The notes: a model not told the origin generated them from the letters alone. A stretch of 64,000 nucleotides of DNA from CAZBQJ01 sp964494085 (GCA_964494085.1 CAZBQJ010000001.1:186001-250000); one strand, 5' to 3'; positions 34,301-43,246 are shown, counted from the first letter of the stretch. Numbers and translations: made by a program.

Positions 34301-35335
34301 CACGGTAACAAAGGTGTAGTCTCCGTAATTGTGCCCCAGGAAAACATGCCCTTCTTGGCTGATGGTACACCAATCGACATGATTCTAAACCCTCTGGGTG
34401 TGTCTTCTCGTATGAATATTGGACAGATCCTCGAGGTTCACTTGGGTTGGGCCGCCAAAAAACTGGGTTTCAAGGCCGCCTCTCCAGCTTTGAATGGTGT
34501 CAGTACCGAGCAAATCCGCGAAACATTGATCAAAGCGGACTTACCTGAAAATGGGAAAATACAGCTTTATGATGGTATGAGCGGCGAACCATTCGATCAT
34601 GAAACCACAGTCGGTATCGGTTATATTATGAAACTCTCCCATCTGGTTGAAGATAAAATTCATGCCCGTTCAGTTGGTCCATATTCCCTCGTTACTCAGC
34701 AGCCACTCGGAGGTAAAGCTCAACACGGTGGACAGAGATTCGGTGAAATGGAAGTTTGGGCACTTCAAGCCTATGGCGCAGCTCATACTCTACAAGAAAT
34801 GCTCACCATCAAATCAGATGATATCTATGGTCGGGCTAAAGCCTACGAATCAATTGTTAAAGACGAGCCAATCAAGAAACCTAAAACTCCGGAATCCTTC
34901 AATGTTTTAGTACGTGAATTACAATCCCTGGGTCTATCGGTTAAATTCAAAAATACCGAGGTAGCCGAACCGGACGAATACGAAGGTAATCCAGAACTTG
35001 AACAAATGCCTGAACTGGATGAAGAAGGTCGTGCCAATCTAGCCATCGAAGCAGAAGTTAGCCAGAAAATAACAGCTGAAAGCACAGAAACAGCTGATGT
35101 AGGAGACCATGTTGCCGGTATGGAAATACTTTCCGACCAAGAAAGTGAAGATCTGGAAATCGCTGAAATTAAAGAAGGTGGTGACCCGGCTAATCTGGAA
35201 GAATTCGCCAAAATGGAAGCCGAGATCGATCTCGATCAGATCGATGCTCCGGAAGAAGAACTGAGGGAACTCGACGAGAACCCCGAAGATATCGATGATC
35301 TAGACCTCCCTAACCTGCCTGAAGTCAAAGAATAA
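31340..35335 (+). CDS. rpoB: RNA polymerase beta subunit with basic N-terminal and acidic C-terminal tails
   Basis: 1331 residues. The conserved part begins near residue 101 (MKESSNRKYF, then IEIQLDSYRWFLD) and shows ERVVVSQIVRSPGVFF, the rifampicin region SSQLSQFMDQTNPLAELAHK, GPGGLTRERASFDVRDVHPS, GEKITP-like DILVGKITPKGE and the C-terminal LGGKAQHGGQRFGEMEVWAL. Ahead lies an unusual Lys/Ala-rich stretch (about 3-80) with repeated KKTAK-type words, like a histone H1 tail; after the core is an acidic tail of about 115 residues. The frame is unbroken and ATG 31340 fits the promoter, though ATG 31640 would give a normal beta subunit. ssb, not rpoC, follows. Confidence 0.95.
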   Translation: MPKKSSKSARRVANTASATNKAKGKVKKTAKAKKVVKTPPKKIVKKVQPTTNKATATKKSAAKKTAKKTVTASKTPLKKSPRSFSLAEEVSRLLPKENIIMKESSNRKYFNDRIDKDIVLPNMIEIQLDSYRWFLDLGIRELLDEVSPITDFSGKKLELQFLEHSVDEPKYDPETCRVKNLTYEAPLKVHVQLINKETGEIKVQDVFLGAIPLMTHKGTFIINGIERVVVSQIVRSPGVFFSKNTGVQNSYNAKIIPKRGAWLEIETDKKGVISVKIDRKRKIQITSLLRVFGYPTDQEIRDLFADTIEGPNKDFILNTLEKDTAKTMEEAYQSIYKKIRPGDLATPENAKALIQSMFFDYKKYDMGSVARYKLNKRFDLDTPNTKEYYTFQVADLVLILKHLIKLNNGIGDEDDIDHLANRRIRAVGELVQNKFRVGLLRTDRIAKDRMTVMDLETVTPTQLINSRPITAALREFFASSQLSQFMDQTNPLAELAHKRRLSAMGPGGLTRERASFDVRDVHPSHYGRICPIATPEGPNIGLVVHLATYARVNKYGFIETPYRTMNDTIDVKDIKDLKDKKLRSDIVDPKTGKLVLAKETVLGDKEIEKIRKLGFEHIRVFKHTTDDVRYYAADEDNSKVIAQANTHLDEEGQIIDSLVSGRQKGEPELVPAKNITHMDISPKQIISETTALIPFLEHDDNTRASMGSNMQRQAVSLVTPDAPIIGTGMEEMVAKSSGQIFLAEDNGTVSYVDAEQIVVIYDNGKKSIYRLNNYVRSNQSTCIHHRARVKKGQRVVRGDVLSDGPATENGELALGKNILIAYMAWKGFNFEDAVIISDRIVKAGYYDSVHIEAFTIDVRDTKLGPEIVTRDIPNVGEARLKDLDENGIVRIGATVREGDILVGKITPKGETELSAEERLLRAIFGDKARDVKDTSLRLPGGEGGKVVGVQIFSRTNGDELPTGVNQQIKVNVAQTRKISVGDKVAGRHGNKGVVSVIVPQENMPFLADGTPIDMILNPLGVSSRMNIGQILEVHLGWAAKKLGFKAASPALNGVSTEQIRETLIKADLPENGKIQLYDGMSGEPFDHETTVGIGYIMKLSHLVEDKIHARSVGPYSLVTQQPLGGKAQHGGQRFGEMEVWALQAYGAAHTLQEMLTIKSDDIYGRAKAYESIVKDEPIKKPKTPESFNVLVRELQSLGLSVKFKNTEVAEPDEYEGNPELEQMPELDEEGRANLAIEAEVSQKITAESTETADVGDHVAGMEILSDQESEDLEIAEIKEGGDPANLEEFAKMEAEIDLDQIDAPEEELRELDENPEDIDDLDLPNLPEVKE

Positions 35336-35355
35336 TTACGCTTAACCCAAGGCCC

Positions 35356-35796
35356 ATGAGAAGTGTCAACAAAGTTATTCTAATCGGCAATCTCACTCGT
35401 GATCCAGAATTTCGACAGACACCAAGTGGACAAGCCGTGTGTACCTTCTCTATCGCTACCAACCGTGAATGGATCACTAAAGACAATCAAAAACACTCTC
35501 TAACCGAATATCACGATCTGGTAGCCTGGGCTAAATTGGCAGAAATATGCCATGAACACCTCCGTAAAAGCAAATTAATCTATATCGAAGGTTATCTAAA
35601 AACTCGCAGCTGGGAAAGTCCTGAAGGAATCAAGAAATTTAAAACTGAAATTGTTATCCAGGATCTGATTATCCTCGACCGTAAAGACGCCGCCAGTTAC
35701 TCCAATGATGAAAGTGAGGAGTTCACTCCTGAAGACTATTTGGATCAAGACTCAACTCCCTCCTCTGCAGATATCGATGCCCACCTAGGAATATAA
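35356..35796 (+). CDS. ssb: Single-stranded DNA-binding protein
   Basis: 146 residues: OB-fold with SVNKVILIGNLTRDPEFR, CTFSIATNREW and IYIEGYLKTRSWE, then an acidic tail. The tail ends DAHLGI instead of the usual DDDIPF-like tip that recruits partner proteins, so that interaction may be changed. It sits 20 bases after rpoB and 36 before rpoC, an unusual position that should tie Ssb levels to RNA polymerase. Confidence 0.93.
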   Translation: MRSVNKVILIGNLTRDPEFRQTPSGQAVCTFSIATNREWITKDNQKHSLTEYHDLVAWAKLAEICHEHLRKSKLIYIEGYLKTRSWESPEGIKKFKTEIVIQDLIILDRKDAASYSNDESEEFTPEDYLDQDSTPSSADIDAHLGI

Positions 35797-35832
35797 TTAA
35801 CAACCGCCAAACTAACTTAACTCTAAAAGCCC

Positions 35833-38800
35833 ATGAGTCCTAAAGACATTACTCAACAAGCACCCGCCCACACACAGTCCAGAGCGCCTTTACATGAACA
35901 CTCGCTCAACAAACCTCCTCTGACCAAAGGAGCCCAACACAATGACTCATTCGACCAGATTTCCTTATCCGTCGCTTCTCCGGAAGAAATCCTCTCTTGG
36001 TCATTCGGTGAAGTCAAAAAACCAGAAACTATCAATTACCGCACTCAAAAACCGGAAAGAGACGGTTTATTCTGTGAAAAGATTTTTGGACCAACCAAAA
36101 ACTGGGAATGTTATTGTGGTAAATACAAGCGCATCCGCTACAAAGGGATTATTTGTGAAAAATGCGGAGTTGAAGTTACCCATTCTTCTGTCCGTCGCTC
36201 ACGGATGGGTCATATTAAATTAGCCGTACCGGTTACGCATATCTGGTTTCTCCGTTCGACACCATCCAGAATCGGTTTATTGTTGGATTTGCCAATTAAA
36301 GCTATTGAACAAGTTGTATATTTCGCCGCCTATGTCATTACTGAAGTAGACGATGAAGCCAAAAATGAGGCCAAAGAACAACTCAACAATGAATACAAGA
36401 ACCTCCGTAAGAAAATCCAGGATGAAGCGGCTAAAGCTGTTTCTGAGGCAGGTTCTCCAAAGGGCAAAAAATCTCCGGAAAAACTGGAAAAAGAATATGC
36501 TCAAAGATTGGATGAATTGGATGAACAGAATAAGAAAACCAAAGAAGAGTTAGAAGGTATTCGCATTACGGCCATTTATTCTGAATTGGAATACCGCGAA
36601 CTTTCCACTAAATTTGGAAATATCTTCAAAGCCGGTATTGGTGCAGAAGCTATCCGTACCATTATTAAAAATCTGGATTTACAGAAATTAATTGACCAAT
36701 TAGAAGTAGACTTCGTCAAATCCACCGGCCAAAAACAGAAGAAAATTATCAAAAGACTAAAGTTGGCCGGTAGTTTATTGAAAGCCGGGATCAAATCCGA
36801 ATGGATGGTCATGACAGTTCTACCGGTTATTCCACCCGATCTTCGTCCGATGGTCCAATTGGATGGTGGCCGTTTTGCCGCTTCCGACCTAAATGATCTC
36901 TATCGCAGAGTGATCAACCGTAACAATCGCTTAAAGAGATTGATGTCCATCGGTGCTCCGGAAGTTATTTCCAGAAATGAAAAACGAATGCTTCAGGAAG
37001 CGGTGGATACTTTGCTAAATAACTCTGCCCGTGCCGGTAAAACCGTCTTTAATTCTGGCGATAAACGTAAACTCCGATCGCTATCTGACATGCTTAAAGG
37101 TAAGCAAGGTCGATTCCGTCAGAACTTACTGGGAAAACGTGTGGATTACTCCGGCCGTTCAGTAATCGTCGTTGGACCTTCACTGAAATTGGATCAATGT
37201 GGCTTGCCTAAACAAATGGCTTTAGAATTATTTAAACCATTCGTAATTGGACGTCTGATTCGTGATGGTCACGCTCACAACATCAAGAGTTCTGAAAAAC
37301 TTATTCAGGCCGGCGACAAAGTAGTCTGGGATATTTTGGAAGAAGTTACTCGTAACCGTTACGTACTGTTAAACCGTGCTCCCACTTTACATCGTCTCGG
37401 TATTCAGGCTTTCAAACCCGTTCTGGTAGAAGGTAAAGCCATTCAGATTCACCCGATGGTTTGTACAGCTTTTAATGCTGACTTCGATGGTGATCAAATG
37501 GCCGTTCATGTACCGCTTTCCCGACCTGCTCAAGAAGAAGCCGCTACTTTGATTGCCTCCAACCGCAACTTACTCAAACCCTCTGCCGGTGAACCAATCG
37601 TTACTCCAGTACAGGATATGGTGCTCGGTTGCTACTACTTAACCAAAGAAACTCCCGGTAAGAAAGGTGAAGGAACCTTTTATGCCGATATTAACGAAGC
37701 CGTAATGGCCTGGAGAGAAGGCTATCTTCATTTACAGGCAAAGATCACAGCTCGTTTCCGTGGACATGCTCATGAAACCACTCTTGGTCGTTTAATTTTT
37801 AACAGTTTCCTGCCCGAAGAACTTCCTTATTACAATCATACTTTTGGAAAGAAACAACTCGGTAGTTTGCTCAATGATGCCTTCCTGGTTGTCGGTAGTG
37901 AACGTGTGGCCGAAACCGTCGACCATTTGAAAAAAATTGGTTTTGAATTTGCCACTTATTCCGGACTCTCGATCGCCGCTTCTGATATGATTATTCCTCC
38001 CAGCAAAGACGGTATTATTGACGCAGCTTCCACTCAGATCAAACAGATTAACACACTTTTCCAAAGCGGTCTGATCACCGACAATGAACGCTATACTCAA
38101 ACCATTAAAGTCTGGTCCATAGCCAAAAGTGATATCACTAAAGTGATGGTGGACGGGATCGATCCAGAAAATGATCTTCATTACATGATCAATTCTGGAG
38201 CTCGTGGCAACTGGGGACAAATCACTCAGCTCTGTGGAATGAAAGGTCTGGTCGCCAATCCTTCCGGTAAAACCATCGAGTTGCCAATCAAATCAAATCT
38301 CAAAGAAGGGTTTACCATCTTGGAATACTTTATCGCCACCCACGGTGGACGTAAAGGTAAGTCTGATACAGCTCTACGTACAGCTGAAGCAGGTCACTTG
38401 ACCCGTCGTCTGGTTGATTCCGTACAGGATATTATTATCAAGGAAGAAGATTGTGGTTCCAAACATTCCCATTTGGTGACAAAGGTAGAATCTGATCGGA
38501 TTGGAGAAAAACTGGAAAATCGTATTTTCGGTCGTGTATTAGCCGAAAATCTCACTCATCCCAAAACCGGCGAAATTATTGGCGAGAAAGGTGTGGAAAT
38601 TGATCGTTTAATCCTCAAACAAATCGAAGAGAATGGTATCGAAGAAGTAAAAGTGCGTTCAGTAATGACCTGCCGCACTCGAGGAGGAATTTGTATGCTT
38701 TGTTACGGCCGTGATCTAGGTACCAACAGAACTGTACAACCGGGTACAGCAGTCGGAATCATCGCAGCGCAATCAATCGGGGAACCCGGTACGCAATTAA

Positions 38801-39807
38801 CCATGAGAACCTTCCACATGGGTGGAGTAGCTTCAGAAGAAGGCGATATTACTCAAGGCTTAAGTCGCGTAGAAGAATTATTTGAAGCACGAACACCTAA
38901 ATTCCCGGCTGTAATGTCCGAACTGGATGGGATTGCCAGTATCACAACCAAAGGACAACAAGCAGAAATTACTATCACCACTGAAGAGCCTGTCGAAAGA
39001 GATTACCAGCTTATTTCAGACTTGGAAGCCACTGTTAAAAAGGGTGACCATGTTAAGGAAAAAGAAGTTATCGCCAAATCACCAGCCAGTAAGAACCTGA
39101 TTCGGGCCGAATACAACGGTAAAATTATTGAAGTAAATACCAATCATATTCGTGTCAGAAGCGCCGAAAATATTTCTCATACTTACAATATTCCTTTTGG
39201 GAAAATCATCAAAATTCACGATCAGGATAAAGTTAAAAAAGGCCAAGCTCTGACCTCGGGTCATCTCAATCTACGCGATTTGATTGAATTAACCGGTATC
39301 TATACCACTCAGAAATACATCGTTTCCGAAGTACAAGGTATTTATGCCTCACAGGGTCAGACTATCAACGATAAACATATTGAAATCATTGCCCGCCAAA
39401 TGCTCTCCAAGGTACGTATCATTGACGCCGGTGAAACTGATTATTTACCGGGTGAAATAATGGACATTCTGGAAGTCGAAAATACTAATGCCATCATGGA
39501 AAAAGAAAACAAGAAAATCGCTTCAGTCGAAAGATTATTGCTTGGTTTAACCAGAATATCTTTACATACCGAAAGCTGGTTATCTGCCGCTTCTTTCCAG
39601 GAAACTATCCGTGTTTTAGTCGAAGCAGCCACCACCAATAAAGTTGATCTGCTCCAGGGGCTCAAAGAAAACGTTATCATTGGTAAACTTATTCCCGCCG
39701 GCGAAACCTATCGTAAACGACATCCTGAATTAGATTATCTGATCCCAAAATCAGCAGACACTATGATAGATGATCCTAATCGCCCTAAATTTTATCCGGT
39801 CATCTGA
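35833..39807 (+). CDS. rpoC: RNA polymerase beta' subunit
   Basis: 1324 residues. A non-conserved N-terminal extension of about 40, then SPEEILSWSFGEV, the zinc site CYCGKYK ... CEKCGVEVT, the clamp, RQNLLGKRVDYSGRSVIVVGP, the catalytic NADFDGDQMAVHVPL (three Asp bind Mg), GARGNWGQITQLCGMKGLVA, the second zinc site (CRTRGGICMLCYG), and PGTQLTMRTFHMGG of the trigger region. Complete. Ends in TGA. Confidence 0.97.
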   Translation: MSPKDITQQAPAHTQSRAPLHEHSLNKPPLTKGAQHNDSFDQISLSVASPEEILSWSFGEVKKPETINYRTQKPERDGLFCEKIFGPTKNWECYCGKYKRIRYKGIICEKCGVEVTHSSVRRSRMGHIKLAVPVTHIWFLRSTPSRIGLLLDLPIKAIEQVVYFAAYVITEVDDEAKNEAKEQLNNEYKNLRKKIQDEAAKAVSEAGSPKGKKSPEKLEKEYAQRLDELDEQNKKTKEELEGIRITAIYSELEYRELSTKFGNIFKAGIGAEAIRTIIKNLDLQKLIDQLEVDFVKSTGQKQKKIIKRLKLAGSLLKAGIKSEWMVMTVLPVIPPDLRPMVQLDGGRFAASDLNDLYRRVINRNNRLKRLMSIGAPEVISRNEKRMLQEAVDTLLNNSARAGKTVFNSGDKRKLRSLSDMLKGKQGRFRQNLLGKRVDYSGRSVIVVGPSLKLDQCGLPKQMALELFKPFVIGRLIRDGHAHNIKSSEKLIQAGDKVVWDILEEVTRNRYVLLNRAPTLHRLGIQAFKPVLVEGKAIQIHPMVCTAFNADFDGDQMAVHVPLSRPAQEEAATLIASNRNLLKPSAGEPIVTPVQDMVLGCYYLTKETPGKKGEGTFYADINEAVMAWREGYLHLQAKITARFRGHAHETTLGRLIFNSFLPEELPYYNHTFGKKQLGSLLNDAFLVVGSERVAETVDHLKKIGFEFATYSGLSIAASDMIIPPSKDGIIDAASTQIKQINTLFQSGLITDNERYTQTIKVWSIAKSDITKVMVDGIDPENDLHYMINSGARGNWGQITQLCGMKGLVANPSGKTIELPIKSNLKEGFTILEYFIATHGGRKGKSDTALRTAEAGHLTRRLVDSVQDIIIKEEDCGSKHSHLVTKVESDRIGEKLENRIFGRVLAENLTHPKTGEIIGEKGVEIDRLILKQIEENGIEEVKVRSVMTCRTRGGICMLCYGRDLGTNRTVQPGTAVGIIAAQSIGEPGTQLTMRTFHMGGVASEEGDITQGLSRVEELFEARTPKFPAVMSELDGIASITTKGQQAEITITTEEPVERDYQLISDLEATVKKGDHVKEKEVIAKSPASKNLIRAEYNGKIIEVNTNHIRVRSAENISHTYNIPFGKIIKIHDQDKVKKGQALTSGHLNLRDLIELTGIYTTQKYIVSEVQGIYASQGQTINDKHIEIIARQMLSKVRIIDAGETDYLPGEIMDILEVENTNAIMEKENKKIASVERLLLGLTRISLHTESWLSAASFQETIRVLVEAATTNKVDLLQGLKENVIIGKLIPAGETYRKRHPELDYLIPKSADTMIDDPNRPKFYPVI

Positions 39808-39813
39808 CACACA

Positions 39814-39822
39814 TGTGGATAA
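39814..39822 (-). promoter_or_regulatory. Perfect DnaA-box 9-mer
   Basis: TGTGGATAA, the complement of the DnaA consensus TTATCCACA, directly after the rpoC stop and about 55 bases before the rpsL -35. A single box; function not shown. Confidence 0.35.
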
Positions 39823-39876
39823 ACACAACTCACTTCTCTACACAATATAACTTATGTTCCTTAGTCTAAAAATAGC

Positions 39877-39905
39877 TTGCAATAAATAAAGTCGTTGTGT
39901 AAATT
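39877..39905 (+). promoter_or_regulatory. Promoter of rpsL-rpsG
   Basis: TTGCAA (39877-39882), 17-base spacer, TAAATT (39900-39905). Same -35 and spacing as the tuf and infA promoters. Confidence 0.55.
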
Positions 39906-39908
39906 GCA

Positions 39909-39933
39909 CACACACGCGCTCATAGCGTGTGTG
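39909..39933 (+). promoter_or_regulatory. Strong hairpin at the 5' end of the rpsL leader
   Basis: Perfect 9-bp stem CACACACGC (39909-39917) / GCGTGTGTG (39925-39933) with loop GCTCATA. No T run follows, so it is not a terminator for rpoC. Being near the predicted transcript start it may protect or regulate the rpsL mRNA. Confidence 0.6.
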
Positions 39934-39968
39934 AAATATGAAACTTTAGTCCTCATTCCCTACATATC

Positions 39969-40382
39969 ATGCCAACCATTAATCAATTAGTCAGAAATCC
40001 TCGCAGAGCCAAGCTTAGAAAGAGTAAATCCCCAGCTTTGCTTACTACTATGAATACCATTAAGAACAAGGCTGTTTACAATCCCAGTCCATTCCGTCGT
40101 GGTGTCTGCATCAAAGTTGGAACTATGACTCCCAAAAAACCTAACTCTGCGCTGCGTAAATTCGCTAAAGTCAGATTAACCAATGGTCTCGAAGTAAATG
40201 CCTATATTCCCGGTGAAGGTCATAACCTTCAGGAACACAGCGTGGTCATGATCCGTGGTGGTAAAGTAAAAGATCTTCCAGGTGTTCGTTATCACATTGT
40301 TCGTGGAATTCTCGACACACAAGGTGTAGCTAATCGCAAACAGGGTCGCTCACGTTATGGAGCCAAAAAACCCAAGTCCTAA
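39969..40382 (+). CDS. rpsL: 30S ribosomal protein S12
   Basis: 137 residues. MPTINQLVRNPR is the family N-terminus. The decoding-centre loops TPKKPNSALRKFAKVRL and GGKVKDLPGVRYH, where streptomycin-resistance changes occur, are wild-type in form (Lys in KPNSA). First of rpsL-rpsG. Confidence 0.97.
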   Translation: MPTINQLVRNPRRAKLRKSKSPALLTTMNTIKNKAVYNPSPFRRGVCIKVGTMTPKKPNSALRKFAKVRLTNGLEVNAYIPGEGHNLQEHSVVMIRGGKVKDLPGVRYHIVRGILDTQGVANRKQGRSRYGAKKPKS

Positions 40383-40414
40383 TTATCCCAACAATCATTA
40401 ATATTTAGCAAGCA

Positions 40415-40870
40415 ATGGCACAGAAAAGACTCAACATCATTCCCGAAGGTTCTTCTGCACTCCAGGAGAAATTCATCAACTGCGTAATGAAAAAAGGCAA
40501 GAAAAGTACAGCCCAGCGCATTTTTCAGGATTCCATGGATATGATCGCCGCTAAAGGTCATAAAGATCCCGTAAAGATCTTTGATAAAGCTTTGGAAACA
40601 ATCAAGCCAACCCTAGAAGTTAAAGCCAAAAGAATCGGTGGTGCCGTTTATCAGATTCCAATAGAGGTAAAACCAAAACGCCAAGTCACTCTAGCCATTC
40701 GTTGGTTACTGGCCACTACACGTTCCAAAAGAAACGCTTCCATGGCCAAGAAATTATCAGAAGAATTAATTCTCGCTTCCAATGGTGAGGGTGCAGCTAT
40801 CAAAAAACGTGATGACGTCATCAAGATGGCTCAGGCTAACAAAGCTTTCGCTCATTACGCCAAGTATTAA
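40415..40870 (+). CDS. rpsG: 30S ribosomal protein S7
   Basis: 151 residues. Primary binder of the 3' domain of 16S rRNA. GGAVYQIPIEVKPKRQ and RWLLATTRSKRNASMAKKLSEE are the S7 signatures. Found 32 bases after rpsL. A hairpin (40891-40936) follows. Confidence 0.97.
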   Translation: MAQKRLNIIPEGSSALQEKFINCVMKKGKKSTAQRIFQDSMDMIAAKGHKDPVKIFDKALETIKPTLEVKAKRIGGAVYQIPIEVKPKRQVTLAIRWLLATTRSKRNASMAKKLSEELILASNGEGAAIKKRDDVIKMAQANKAFAHYAKY

Positions 40871-40890
40871 GAAGTTTCTTTAAAACCTAT

Positions 40891-40936
40891 ACTTTTCTCT
40901 ATTTACCTTGATAAAAGGTTATTATTAGAGAAAAGT
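40891..40936 (+). terminator. Long hairpin after rpsG, possible weak terminator
   Basis: Perfect 10-bp outer stem ACTTTTCTCT (40891-40900) / AGAGAAAAGT (40927-40936), with an inner ACCTT/AAGGT stem. Only four T's follow, so it may be a partial terminator or an RNA-processing site between rpsG and fusA, which has its own promoter. Confidence 0.45.
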
Positions 40937-40977
40937 TTTAGTCGAATATCCGGCTATAAATGCGAATTTTCATCAAC

Positions 40978-41005
40978 TTGACTTCGAGATAAGAAAACTT
41001 ATAAT
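40978..41005 (+). promoter_or_regulatory. Promoter of fusA
   Basis: TTGACT (40978-40983), 16-base spacer, TATAAT (41000-41005), 36 bases before the start codon; the leader would be only about 30 bases. Confidence 0.8.
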
Positions 41006-41041
41006 GGCCGCAACTCATTTTAACTTTTTTTATTTTTCTGT

Positions 41042-43117
41042 ATGTCGAACTTCGACCTCACCAAACTCCGTAACTTCGGTATTATTGCCCATATAGATGC
41101 GGGAAAAACCACAGTCTCCGAAAGAATCTTATTTTATACAGGCAGATCCCATAAAATGGGCGAAACCCATGAAGGAGCAGCCACTATGGACTGGATGGAA
41201 CAAGAAAGAGAAAGAGGTATCACTATTACCGCTGCCGCAACTACCTGCAGATGGAAGGATCATAAATTCAATCTGATCGATACTCCTGGTCACGTTGATT
41301 TTACCGCTGAAGTAGAGCGTTCCATGCGCGTCTTGGATGGCGGAGTTGTGGTTTTCGATTCCTCTCAGGGAGTAGAGCCACAGACCGAAACAGTTTGGAG
41401 GCAAGCTGACAAGTATCATGTTCCCCGCATCGCTTTCACCAATAAGATGGATAAGATCGGCGGAGATTTTTTTATGACTATTGATACCATTGGACAAAGA
41501 CTTACTAAAAACGCTGTAGCCATTCAGTTACCGGTCGGTTCAGAAAATAATTTTCATGCTATTATCGACTTGGTAGAAGAAAAATGTTACGAGTTTGAAG
41601 GTAAGTACGGAGAAATTATCAAGGAAATTCCTATTCCTGAAGATATGAAACCCCAAGTAGCCGAATATCGCAACACCCTACTCGAAAAAGTAGCTGAAAA
41701 CGATGACGCTTTAATGGAAAAATATCTGGCCGGAGAGACTTTTTCAGTTGCTGAATTAAAGGCTGGATTACGTAGTGCAGTTTTAAAAGCTCAATTATTT
41801 CCAGTCATGTGTGGCTCAGCTTTAGCTAACAAAGGAGTTCAATTGGTTCTAGACGCAGTTATCGACTACCTCCCTTCTCCAGTAGATATTGGCATGATCA
41901 AAGGTACCAATCCCGATACCGGCGCCGAAGAAACTCGTCGTTTGGTAGACGAAGATCCCTTCTCCGCTCTGGTTTTCAAAATCGCCACTGACCCTTATGT
42001 TGGTAAGATCGCCTTCTTCCGAATTTATTCGGGCAAACTGGAGGCCGGTAGTTATGTCACAAATATGAATAATGGACGCAAAGAAAGAATCGGACGTATT
42101 CTTCAAATGCATGCCAATCAGCGCGAAGAGATCAAAGAAGTACATGCCGGGGATATCGCCGCTTTGGTCGGCTTGAAAGACACTTCCACCGGCCACACTC
42201 TAGCTGACGACGCTCGCCCAATCATTCTGGAAGCGATCGACTTTCCGGAACCCGTTATTAAAATCGCTATTGAACCAAAGACCAAAGCCGATCAGGAAAA
42301 AATGGGCATGGCTTTACATAAACTTGCTGAAGAAGATCCAACCTTCCGTGTTTCAACCGACGAAGAAACCAGTCAAACCCTGATCGAAGGAATGGGTGAA
42401 TTACATCTGGAAATTCTAGTCGATCGTATGCGTAGAGAATTTAAAGTCGAAGCCAATGTCGGTCAACCCCAGGTTGCTTATCGTGAAACAATTACCAACC
42501 AAGTTAAGGCGGAAGAAAAATACGCCAAACAATCTGGTGGTCGTGGTCAATATGGACATGTTTTGATCAACATCATTCCTCAAGAACCCGGTGCCGGTTA
42601 CGAATTCGTCAATAATATCGTCGGTGGAAAAATCCCTCGTGAATATATCCCTGCCGTTGATAAAGGTATCCAGGAAGCAATGACTCGGGGTATTCAGGCC
42701 GGCTTCCCAATAGTCGACGTAAAAGTTGAACTCTACGATGGTTCATATCATGATGTAGACTCCAATGAATTAGCCTTCAAAATCGCCGGCTCATTAGCTT
42801 TCCAAAAAGGATGTAGATCGGCCGCTCCAATTATCCTTGAGCCCATTATGAAAGTTGAGGTAACCACTCCTGATGAATATTTCGGTGATGTTATGGGTAA
42901 TCTCTCCTCACGTCGTGGACAAATCTATGAAACTGCCAATCGTGGTATGGCCAAAGTAATTATGGCCTATGTCCCTCTCTCCGAAATGTTTGGTTACGCC
43001 ACCGACCTTCGCTCCATTTCTCAAGGTCGCGCCGCCTATGCCATGGAATTTGCTCGTTATGAAAAAGTACCTGGAAATGTTGCTGAAAAAATTATCGCTG
43101 AACGCGCTAAAGCTTAA
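41042..43117 (+). CDS. fusA: Elongation factor G
   Basis: 691 residues. GTPase that drives translocation. G1 AHIDAGKTT, switch I RGITITAAAT, G3 DTPGHVDF, G4 NKMD, G5 GSALANKG; domain II; domain IV with YRETITNQV and GRGQYGHV; C-terminal domain V. No sign of a paralogue-type (EF-G2) loss. Separate promoter and the following tuf promoter make it close to monocistronic. Confidence 0.97.
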   Translation: MSNFDLTKLRNFGIIAHIDAGKTTVSERILFYTGRSHKMGETHEGAATMDWMEQERERGITITAAATTCRWKDHKFNLIDTPGHVDFTAEVERSMRVLDGGVVVFDSSQGVEPQTETVWRQADKYHVPRIAFTNKMDKIGGDFFMTIDTIGQRLTKNAVAIQLPVGSENNFHAIIDLVEEKCYEFEGKYGEIIKEIPIPEDMKPQVAEYRNTLLEKVAENDDALMEKYLAGETFSVAELKAGLRSAVLKAQLFPVMCGSALANKGVQLVLDAVIDYLPSPVDIGMIKGTNPDTGAEETRRLVDEDPFSALVFKIATDPYVGKIAFFRIYSGKLEAGSYVTNMNNGRKERIGRILQMHANQREEIKEVHAGDIAALVGLKDTSTGHTLADDARPIILEAIDFPEPVIKIAIEPKTKADQEKMGMALHKLAEEDPTFRVSTDEETSQTLIEGMGELHLEILVDRMRREFKVEANVGQPQVAYRETITNQVKAEEKYAKQSGGRGQYGHVLINIIPQEPGAGYEFVNNIVGGKIPREYIPAVDKGIQEAMTRGIQAGFPIVDVKVELYDGSYHDVDSNELAFKIAGSLAFQKGCRSAAPIILEPIMKVEVTTPDEYFGDVMGNLSSRRGQIYETANRGMAKVIMAYVPLSEMFGYATDLRSISQGRAAYAMEFARYEKVPGNVAEKIIAERAKA

Positions 43118-43164
43118 TTTGCATCAAGTCCATTTTTGCCGACCGCTCAAGGCAAAAAATTATA

Positions 43165-43193
43165 TTGCAATGCCAAAACTTTTACGCTAGTAT
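43165..43193 (+). promoter_or_regulatory. Promoter of tuf and the S10 superoperon
   Basis: TTGCAA (43165-43170), 17-base spacer, TAGTAT (43188-43193), about 53 bases before tuf. Confidence 0.6.
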
Positions 43194-43246
43194 CACGGGG
43201 CACTTGTCCCAAAAGACAATAATATTATTTATAACTCGTTAACCCT

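Noticed and set aside
39909..39933. Hairpin as rpoC terminator
   Set aside because: It has no following T tract and lies after the likely rpsL promoter, so it belongs to the rpsL leader.
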